Shown: positions 35,524 through 41,682 of the stretch, one piece after another
Position numbering within the stretch: the first letter of the stretch is position 1
Layout of the letters: every line of letters starts with the position of its first letter
Source of the DNA: Streptomyces tibetensis
GTDB taxonomy: Bacteria > Actinomycetota > Actinomycetes > Streptomycetales > Streptomycetaceae
Assembly: GCF_007655005.1 (NCBI RefSeq)
Contig: NZ_SZVW01000009.1
Location: forward strand, 248,001 to 312,000
Length of the DNA stretch: 64,000 nucleotides
Direction: 5' to 3'
Position numbers and translations under genes: made by a program
The notes under the pieces: model-generated
What the model was told of the DNA's origin: nothing
Database searches by the model: none
What the model saw: only the letters and a program-made list of their open reading frames with translations

Positions 35524-36683
35524 TTCGAGCCCTTCGGCTTGCGCTGTTCCCAGCCTTCCGCCCAGAGGTCGAAACGGGCCTGCTGCTGCGGGAACTCGGC
35601 AGCGGCGTCGACGTCCAGCTCCACACCCAGGCCCGGGGCGTCGGAGAGGTGGAAGCAGCCGTCCTCCGGGTTCACCTGCGGGGCGCCCTTGACCACCTTC
35701 TTGATCTCCGCGTCGGCGAAGTCGTTGAAGTGCTCAAGGATCTTGAAGTTCGGGGAGGTGAAGCCGACCTGGAGGGACGCGGCGGTCAGGACCGGGCCGC
35801 CCACGTTGTGCGGAGCGACCAGCATGTAGTGCGTCTCGGCGGTCGCCGCGAGCTTCCGGGTCTCCCAGATGCCGCCGATGTGGCCGACGTCCGGCTGGAT
35901 GATGTCGACGGCCTGGCTCTCGAACAGCTCGCGGAACTCGATCCGGTCGTGGATGCGCTCACCGGTGGCGACCGGCATGTCGACCTTGGCGGCGACCTTC
36001 TCCAGGGCCTTGAGGTTCTCCGGCGGGACCGGCTCCTCCAGCCACGCAGGCTTGAACGGCGCGAGCTCCTTGGCCAGGCGCACGGCCGTGGCGGGAGAGA
36101 AGCGGCCGTGCATCTCCAGCATCAGCTCGGCCTCGGGGCCGATGGCGTCGCGGACGGCCTCGATCAGCGAGACCGCGTAGAGGGTCTCCTTGTGGTCCAG
36201 CTCGAAGTGGCCGGTGCCGAAGGGGTCGATCTTCAGCGCCCGGTAGCCGCGCTCCATCACGCCCTGGGCGGCCTTGTGGTAGGCCTCCGGGGTGCGCTCG
36301 GTGGTGTACCAGCCGTTGGCGTACGCCTTGACCTTGTCGGTGACCTTGCCGCCCAGCAGCTGCCAGACGGGGACGCCGAGGGCCTTGCCCTTGATGTCCC
36401 AGCAGGCCATCTCGATCACGGCGATGCCGGACATGACGATCTCGCCCGCACGGCCGTAGTCGCCGTACTTCATGCGCTTGACGAGGTCCTCGACGGCGAA
36501 GGGGTCGGAACCGAGGATGTGGTTGGTCTCGGCCTCCCGCAGGTAACCGAGGAGGGCGTCGGTGTGTCCCAGCATCCGGGTCTCGCCGACTCCGGTGATC
36601 CCCTCGTCGGTGTGCACCTGGACGTAGGTCAGGTTGCGCCACGGCGTCCCGACCACGTGTGTGCTGATTCCGGTGATGCGCAC
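35520..36683 (-). CDS. Sugar-acid dehydratase, enolase superfamily (galactonate dehydratase-like)
   Basis: A 387-residue mandelate racemase/muconate lactonizing-type enzyme. Visible active-site residues: Lys151 region (LKIDPFG), metal ligands Glu190, Glu216 and Glu242 (MLEMHGR, WLEEPVPPEN, TGERIHDR), general acid His192, and the Asp265/His292 dyad (QPDVGHIGG, APHNVGGP). The EMHGR and APHN motifs resemble galactonate-type acid-sugar dehydratases, which remove water from an aldonate to give a 2-keto-3-deoxy acid. First gene of the cluster, with its own strong promoter and an operator. Exact substrate (galactonate, fuconate, arabonate or other) is not decided by sequence. Confidence 0.9.
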   Translation of the reverse strand: MRITGISTHVVGTPWRNLTYVQVHTDEGITGVGETRMLGHTDALLGYLREAETNHILGSDPFAVEDLVKRMKYGDYGRAGEIVMSGIAVIEMACWDIKGKALGVPVWQLLGGKVTDKVKAYANGWYTTERTPEAYHKAAQGVMERGYRALKIDPFGTGHFELDHKETLYAVSLIEAVRDAIGPEAELMLEMHGRFSPATAVRLAKELAPFKPAWLEEPVPPENLKALEKVAAKVDMPVATGERIHDRIEFRELFESQAVDIIQPDVGHIGGIWETRKLAATAETHYMLVAPHNVGGPVLTAASLQVGFTSPNFKILEHFNDFADAEIKKVVKGAPQVNPEDGCFHLSDAPGLGVELDVDAAAEFPQQQARFDLWAEGWEQRKPKGSK

Positions 36684-36768
36684 GGCGGTTGTCCCTCGCA
36701 GCTTCGTTTCGGCTCGTTCTGTCAGTTTGTTCCGTCAGCGTCCCGTTCGCGTTCCGGCGCCTCGGCTT

Positions 36769-36782
36769 GTTCGAGATTTCGG
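36769..36782 (-). promoter_or_regulatory. Putative sugar-regulon operator (GTTCGAGATTTCGG)
   Basis: It lies 24 bp downstream of the dehydratase -10 box (leftward), the same geometry as at 1842 and 23439. A CGTTCGAAATG element (36787-36797) stands between promoter and site, again as at the other loci. Confidence 0.6.
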
Positions 36783-36805
36783 CACACGTTCGAAATGCTG
36801 GCGTG

Positions 36806-36835
36806 ACAGTAAGGATCGGGCGGTGGGGGTGTCAA
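36806..36835 (-). promoter_or_regulatory. Promoter of the dehydratase-dehydrogenase operon
   Basis: On the minus strand, -35 TTGACA (36830-36835) and -10 TACTGT (36806-36811) with an 18-bp spacer. Upstream of it (36861-36870) is a perfect palindrome GTTTCGAAAC, possibly another operator or one for the divergent gene. Confidence 0.7.
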
Positions 36836-36953
36836 TGGGTCGCGCGCATAACGGTTTCGACAGTTTCGAAACCGGGGAGCGGCCGTGTCCGTACAGAACC
36901 TTCACAGCCGGCTCTAGGAACGTGACCGGCGCGGAACTTAATCTTCCCGCGTC

Positions 36954-37832
36954 ATGGACTACTGCGACCCGTGCCGACGGCACCTCAACGGCGCCCTCGC
37001 CTGCCCGGGGTGCGGCACCTCGGCCGACGCACTGCGTCGGAGCGACCCGGTGTACGGCGGGTACGACGCCACCGCGTCAGGGCACGCCGGCGACGGGCCG
37101 GGCGGACCGTCCGTACCGCACGTCTCGCACGCCCCCGACGACGGGTACGACGCCCCGTACGACGACGGGGGTGACGCCCCGTACGACGACGGGGGTGACG
37201 CCCCGTACGACGACGGGCGCGACGACGCCTACGGCGATGACGACGGCGAGCGCGTGGGGCGCGCGGCCCGACGGCGCGGACACGGGCGCGGCCCGGCCCC
37301 CGACGGCCCGGGAGGGTCGAGCCGGCGGGACCGCAAGGCCGCGGCACACCGCCGCCGGCGCCGCCGCACCCTGTTCGTGGCCGCCGGGTTCGTACTGGCG
37401 GCCGGTGGCCTGTCCCTCGCGGAACTCGGCATGGACGCCCCCGGCTCGAAGCCGAAGCCGGCCGCGGCCGGGGGAGAGTCGGCGGACGGGGACGCCTCGC
37501 CCGAGGCGGGGGAGCCGGGCAGCGGTCCGGGAGGCAGGAGGGCGGGGTCTGACGATGCGTCAGGTGCCGCTTCACCGACGGCATCTGACACACCGTCCGC
37601 TTCCACGTCCCCGAAGGACGAGAGCTCGCAGTCCCCGAAGGGCGGCGAGCCGTCGAAGGACCCCGAGTCCGTGGCCGGAGGCGCCCCAAGCGGCCCGGCG
37701 CCCGCTCCCACGGCAGCCCCGCCGACCTCGGACCCGGGCCCCGCCCCGACATCGGATCCGACCACCCGGCCCCCGGAACCGGAGCCGTCCGCCTCGGAGC
37801 CGTGCAAACGGTTCCTCTGGTGGTGCACTTAG
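36954..37832 (+). CDS. SCO2400-family protein: zinc-ribbon, disordered and single membrane segment
   Basis: A 292-residue protein. The N-terminus has a two-CxxC zinc-ribbon (CDPC at residues 4-7, CPGC at 17-20). Then comes an acidic Gly/Asp/Tyr-rich stretch with three near-identical DAPYDDG repeats (residues about 66-88), a highly basic region of Arg runs (about 104-138), one hydrophobic helix (about 139-156), a long Ser/Pro/Ala/Glu-rich disordered tail, and a conserved-looking terminus CKRFLWWCT. The layout fits a membrane protein with a cytosolic zinc-ribbon and an extended outer tail. The family is Streptomyces-specific as far as I know; no function is assigned. Confidence 0.8.
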   Translation: MDYCDPCRRHLNGALACPGCGTSADALRRSDPVYGGYDATASGHAGDGPGGPSVPHVSHAPDDGYDAPYDDGGDAPYDDGGDAPYDDGRDDAYGDDDGERVGRAARRRGHGRGPAPDGPGGSSRRDRKAAAHRRRRRRTLFVAAGFVLAAGGLSLAELGMDAPGSKPKPAAAGGESADGDASPEAGEPGSGPGGRRAGSDDASGAASPTASDTPSASTSPKDESSQSPKGGEPSKDPESVAGGAPSGPAPAPTAAPPTSDPGPAPTSDPTTRPPEPEPSASEPCKRFLWWCT

Positions 37833-37847
37833 CTTCCGCTCGGCCGG

Positions 37848-38216
37848 CCACGCCGTGGGGTGACCGGTGTGACTGCGCGGGTCACGCTCCTCGAATGCGC
37901 AGCCCTACCCACGCCGTGGGGTGACCGGTGTGACTGCGCGGGCCACGCTCCTCGAATGCGCCGCCGTACCCACGCCGTAGGGTGACCGGCGTGACTGCGC
38001 GGGCCCCGCTCCTCGCATGCGCCGCCGTACCCACGCCGTAGGGTGACCGGCGTGACTGCGCGGGCCCCGCTCCTCGCATGCGCCGCCGTACCCACGCCGT
38101 AGGGTGACCGGCGTGACTGCGCGGGCCACGCTCCTCGAATGCGCCGCCGTACCCACGCCGTGGGGTGACCGGTGTGACTGCGCGCGGGCCACGCTCCTCG
38201 AATGCGCCGCCCTACC
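37848..38216. repeat. 61-bp tandem repeat array, six copies
   Basis: The core TGACCGG begins at 37861, 37922, 37983, 38044, 38105 and 38166, an exact 61-bp period. Units contain CCACGCCGTGG (a small hairpin) and CTCCTCGAATGCGC. Copies 3-4 share variants (GTAGGG, CCCCGC, CTCGCATG). Since 61 is not a multiple of 3, the frames read through it on either strand are not proteins. It fills the gap between the convergent SCO2400-like and MarR genes. Confidence 0.9.
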
Positions 38217-38255
38217 CGGCCCTGAAGAGCCCTCGACGGCGGCAGCGCCCCGGCC

Positions 38256-38705
38256 TCAGCCCAGCATGCGCCGCAGCGTGTCCCGCAGCGCCACCCGCTC
38301 CTCCTCGGAGAGCCCGGCCAGGGGCTCCCGGGCGAACCGCAGGGACTCCCGCAGGCTCCGGGCCACCTGCCGCCCCTCCGGCGTCGCCGCCGCCACCTTC
38401 ACCCGGCGGTCGGAGGGGTTCGGCTGCCGCTCGACCAGCCCCCGCGCCTCCAGCCGGTCCACGATCCCCGTGACGTTCGACGGCTCGCACTTCAGCTGCT
38501 GCGCCAGCCTCCGCATCGGCAGCGGCTCCAGACACAGCAGGCTGAGCAGCCGCGCCTGCGCGCCGGTGAGGGCGTGCTCCGCCGCCGCGGACTCGTAGTC
38601 CTCGTGGAACCGCGCCACGACCTCCCCGATCAGCTCGACGACGTCGAGAGTCAGCTGATCCGGGCGGGTGCCCGTCATTTCGGGCGTCGGTGTGGTGGAA
38701 GCCAT
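38256..38705 (-). CDS. MarR-family transcriptional regulator
   Basis: A 149-residue winged-helix protein: recognition helix region KCEPSNVTGIVDRLEARG and wing RQPNPSDRRVKVAA. It lacks the N-terminal redox Cys of OhrR, so it probably senses a ligand. It is divergent from a reductase gene, and two palindromes in the shared 96-bp gap (38735-38749, 38760-38774) are its likely operators, giving autoregulation and control of the reductase. Confidence 0.9.
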   Translation of the reverse strand: MASTTPTPEMTGTRPDQLTLDVVELIGEVVARFHEDYESAAAEHALTGAQARLLSLLCLEPLPMRRLAQQLKCEPSNVTGIVDRLEARGLVERQPNPSDRRVKVAAATPEGRQVARSLRESLRFAREPLAGLSEEERVALRDTLRRMLG

Positions 38706-38734
38706 GCCTTCGAGGGTACCCGGTTATTTGACAA

Positions 38735-38774
38735 CCTGAAATATTCAGGAGCATGGTTGTTTCAGGTACTGAAA
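38735..38774. promoter_or_regulatory. Twin MarR operators between marR and the reductase gene
   Basis: Two perfect inverted repeats with 3-bp centres: CCTGAAATATTCAGG (38735-38749) and TTTCAGGTACTGAAA (38760-38774), centres 25 bp apart. They share the CTGAAA half-site and overlap where promoters of both divergent genes must lie (TTGACA at 38728-38733 is a candidate -35). Confidence 0.75.
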
Positions 38775-38801
38775 TATCGAGCCAGTGAGGTAAGGCGCAC
38801 C

Positions 38802-39860
38802 ATGACCGACACCCCCGCACTCCCCGCCGTCAGCCGCGAGTGGCACCTGGCGAGCCGTCCTGTCGGCTGGCCGAAGCCCGAGGACTTCTCCTTCGTCGAG
38901 GTGGACGTACCGCAGCCCGGTGAGGGTCAGGTCCTCGTCCGGAACAAGTACCTCTCCGTGGACCCGTACATGCGTGGCCGTATGAGCGACGCGAAGTCCT
39001 ACGTCGCCCCCTTCGAGATCGGCAAGGTCATGCAGGGCGGCGCCGTCGGCGAGGTCGTGGCGTCGAACGCCGAGGGGTTGTCCGTCGGGGATCACGTGCT
39101 GCACTTCTTCGGGTGGCGCGAGTACGCGGCGGTGGACGCGAAGAACGCCGTGAAGGTGGGCCCGACGGCCATCCCCGCCGTCAAGGTCGACGCCGACATC
39201 GAGGCCGTGCCCCTCTCGGCGTACCTCGGCGTGCTCGGCATGACCGGCCTCACCGCCTACGCCGGTCTGCTGCGCACCGCCTCCTTCAAGGAGGGCGACT
39301 CCGTCTTCGTCTCCGGAGCGGCCGGCGCCGTCGGCAGCCAGGTCGGCCAGATCGCCAAGCTCAAGGGCGCCTCCCGGGTGATCGGCTCCGCCGGCTCCGA
39401 CGAGAAGGTCAAGCTCCTCGTCGAGGAGTACGGCTTCGACGCGGCCTTCAACTACAAGAGCGGCCCTGTGAGCGAGCAGCTGCGCGAGGCCGCGCCCGAC
39501 GGTGTGGACGTCTACTTCGACAACGTCGGCGGTGACCACCTGGAGGCGGCCATCGGCTCCCTCAACGAGGGCGGCCGGATCGCCGTCTGCGGCATGATCT
39601 CCCTCTACAACAACACCGAGCCCGCCCCGGGCCCGAAGAACCTCGCCCGCCTGATCGCCACCCGCGGCCGCATCCAGGGCTTCCTGGTCGGGGACCACTA
39701 CGACCTGCAGCCGCAGTTCGTGCAGGAGGTCGCCCCCTGGGTCGCCTCCGGCGAGCTGAAGTACCGCGAGACGGTCGTCGAGGGCATCGAGAACAACCTG
39801 GAGGCGTTCCTGGGTGTTCTGCGCGGCGACAACACCGGGAAGATGATCGTCAAGCTCTGA
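38802..39860 (+). CDS. NADP-dependent oxidoreductase (MDR, leukotriene B4 12-hydroxydehydrogenase/curcumin reductase type)
   Basis: A 352-residue medium-chain reductase without zinc ligands. Nucleotide-binding GAAGAVGSQVGQIAKLKG near residues 163-180, plus the family motifs LSVDPYMRGRM and DVYFDNVGGDHLE. Members reduce alpha,beta-unsaturated ketones or aldehydes with NADPH. ATG with a GAGG site. Divergent from the MarR gene, whose operators sit in its promoter region, so it is probably induced by an electrophile or aromatic ligand. Confidence 0.92.
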   Translation: MTDTPALPAVSREWHLASRPVGWPKPEDFSFVEVDVPQPGEGQVLVRNKYLSVDPYMRGRMSDAKSYVAPFEIGKVMQGGAVGEVVASNAEGLSVGDHVLHFFGWREYAAVDAKNAVKVGPTAIPAVKVDADIEAVPLSAYLGVLGMTGLTAYAGLLRTASFKEGDSVFVSGAAGAVGSQVGQIAKLKGASRVIGSAGSDEKVKLLVEEYGFDAAFNYKSGPVSEQLREAAPDGVDVYFDNVGGDHLEAAIGSLNEGGRIAVCGMISLYNNTEPAPGPKNLARLIATRGRIQGFLVGDHYDLQPQFVQEVAPWVASGELKYRETVVEGIENNLEAFLGVLRGDNTGKMIVKL

Positions 39861-39955
39861 CGCCTTCCTTCAGGATTCCGGCATGCGGTACTTGTTTCCG
39901 AATCCGTCCCGGCCCGGGCGCGAGCCGCGGCGGACGACCTGAGGAACACAACCGC

Positions 39956-40413
39956 ATGCCGATCCAGCAGTCCGACGTCCTGTACACCGCCGTCGCCACC
40001 GCCGAGAACGGGCGCGACGGCCGGGTCACCACCGACGACGGCACGCTCGACGTCGTCGTCAACCCGCCCAAGGAGATGGGCGGGAGCGGCGCCGGTACCA
40101 ACCCGGAGCAGCTGTTCGCCGCCGGGTACAGCGCCTGCTTCCAGGGTGCTCTCGGTGTCGTCGCCCGTCAGGAGGGAGCCGACCTCTCCGGTTCGACCTT
40201 CCCCAAGCTCTCAACTTCGTTCGAGCAGGGGAGACCCCTATCGCCAAGGTCGGCCTCGGCAAGAACGGGGACGGCTTCGGGATCATCGTCGAGATCTCGG
40301 CCGACATCCCGAAGGTGGACCGGGGAACCGCCCGGTCACTGATCGAGAAGGCCCACGAGGTCTGCCCGTACTCGAAGGCGACCCGCGGCAACATCACCGT
40401 GACGCTGGTCTGA
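39956..40413 (+). pseudogene. ohr: Organic hydroperoxide resistance gene interrupted by a 41-bp repeat element
   Basis: The first 81 codons give a normal Ohr/OsmC N-terminus ([15 protein letters not shown] with the peroxidatic Cys61). The frame is then broken by a 41-base insertion at 40199-40239. The rest of Ohr ([13 protein letters not shown], and [11 protein letters not shown] with the second catalytic Cys) continues in another frame to the stop at 40411-40413. Removing the 41 bases restores one frame exactly. As read, the product would be a 128-residue protein lacking the second Cys, so thiol peroxidase activity should be lost. Confidence 0.85.
40199..40239 (+). repeat. 41-bp palindromic repeat element inserted in ohr
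   Basis: The sequence TTCCCCAAGCTCTCAACTTC then GTTCGAGCAGGGGAGACCCCT forms an imperfect stem (TCCCC-aa-GCTC pairing with GAGC-a-GGGGA). Similar CCCCAAGCTC/GAGCAGGGGA elements are, to my knowledge, scattered through Streptomyces genomes. No target-site duplication is obvious. Confidence 0.7.
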
Positions 40414-40432
40414 CCACGCTCGTTGCGTACGC

Positions 40433-40467
40433 GGAGGCCGCACCCCTGGACGTGGGGTGCGGCCTCC
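40433..40467. terminator. Terminator stem after ohr
   Basis: Perfect 14-bp stem GGAGGCCGCACCCC (40433-40446) / complement (40454-40467), 7-nt loop, between convergent genes. Confidence 0.88.
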
Positions 40468-40536
40468 GTCGTGCCCGGGCTCAGGGTTCTTTCACCATGC
40501 CCGCCCGGGTAGCGCGCTCACAGTGGAAGGGCACCC

Positions 40537-41682
40537 TCAAAGGGCCAGCGCCGCCGTGTGGACCGCCCGCGCCAGCCGGCCGTTCTCCGGGGCCGCCCCA
40601 CCGGGGAAGGCGAACCGGCGGCGCGTGTAGCCGTAGGCGAGGCCGCTCCACGGGTCCGCGAAGGCCTGGGAGCCGCCCGCGCCGCTGTGCCCGATCGTCC
40701 CGGCGCCGAGGAACGGGTGCCACGTGTCAGCCGTCATCTGGAAGCCGAGCCCGAACGACTTGTGGGCCCGGGCCACCAGGTCGTAGCCGGCCGAGTGGAA
40801 CTGCCCGAACTCCGCCACCGTGTCCGGCTTCAGCAGCGCGGGCTGTTCTCCCACCCCGCTGATCGCCGCCGCGTACATCCCCGCCAGGCCCCGCGCGGAC
40901 GCCACCCCGCCCACCGACGCCGGGCCCTTCGCCCGGATCAGCGGCATGTCGGGCAGGGAGACGAGGTCGGTCGGCTCCGCCGCGTTGCCGTTGAACGCGA
41001 TCGAGGCAAGCGCGTGCGGGCCCGTGGGCACGGCGTCCAGCACGGTCTGCTGCTCGGGGGTCGGGTCCATCGGCTGGACGGTGCGGAAACGCGGCTCCTC
41101 GGGCGCGGGCAGGCCCAGGTGGAAGTCCAGCCCGTAGGGGGACCTGATCCGCTCCTGGTAGACCTCCTGGAGCGTGCGGCCCGTCGCGCGGCGGACGACC
41201 TCGCCGGCCAGGGCGCCGGCGACCAGCGCGTGATAACCGAACGCCGTGCCGGGGCGCCAGAACGGCCGCTGGTCGGCGAGGCGTTCCGCGAGCTGACGGT
41301 CGTCGGCCAGCTCCGCGAGCGTGAAGCCGGTGTCCGTACCGACCACGCCCGCCCGGTGCGCCAGCAGATCCCGCAGGGTCAGGGCGCCCTTGCCCTCGGC
41401 CGCGAACTCCGGCCAGTAGTACGTCACCTTGCGGTCCAGTTCGAGCGTGCCGTCCTGGACGAGCAGAGCCACGACCAGGTAGGCGGCGCCCTTGGTGGAC
41501 GAGAACACACCGTAGAGGGCGTCGGCGTCGGTCCCCGCCCACAGGTCGACGACCCTCCGGCCGCGGACGTAGGCGCACAGCTGTCCCTCGTAGTCGGCAC
41601 GCTCCCCGGCGACGAAGGCCGTGAACTCCTCGCGCACCGCCTCGAAGCCGTCCGCCACGCTGCCGTGGATCTCCTGCGTCAT
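40537..41682 (-). CDS. Beta-lactamase-fold serine hydrolase (class C-like/family VIII esterase type)
   Basis: A 381-residue protein with the SxxK catalytic motif Ser61-Ser-Thr-Lys64 (FSSTKG), the Tyr motif in FGYHALVAG, and HSGAGGS near residue 330. No signal peptide, so it is probably a cytosolic esterase or peptidase-like enzyme rather than an antibiotic-resistance lactamase. Its ATG overlaps the... next gene's relation is as upstream gene: its start (41682) overlaps the stop of the M14 peptidase gene in an ATGA arrangement, so the two are translationally coupled. Confidence 0.88.
   Translation of the reverse strand: MTQEIHGSVADGFEAVREEFTAFVAGERADYEGQLCAYVRGRRVVDLWAGTDADALYGVFSSTKGAAYLVVALLVQDGTLELDRKVTYYWPEFAAEGKGALTLRDLLAHRAGVVGTDTGFTLAELADDRQLAERLADQRPFWRPGTAFGYHALVAGALAGEVVRRATGRTLQEVYQERIRSPYGLDFHLGLPAPEEPRFRTVQPMDPTPEQQTVLDAVPTGPHALASIAFNGNAAEPTDLVSLPDMPLIRAKGPASVGGVASARGLAGMYAAAISGVGEQPALLKPDTVAEFGQFHSAGYDLVARAHKSFGLGFQMTADTWHPFLGAGTIGHSGAGGSQAFADPWSGLAYGYTRRRFAFPGGAAPENGRLARAVHTAALAL

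Noticed and set aside
36861-36870. GTTTCGAAAC palindrome as another regulon operator
   Set aside because: It lacks the AT-N-TCGG half and lies upstream of the promoter; it may belong to the divergent gene, so it was not counted.
37829-38192. Repetitive minus-strand frames in the 61-bp array, and a CRISPR-like look
   Set aside because: The period is not a multiple of 3, so no repeated peptide is conserved; units are contiguous without unique spacers, which rules out CRISPR.
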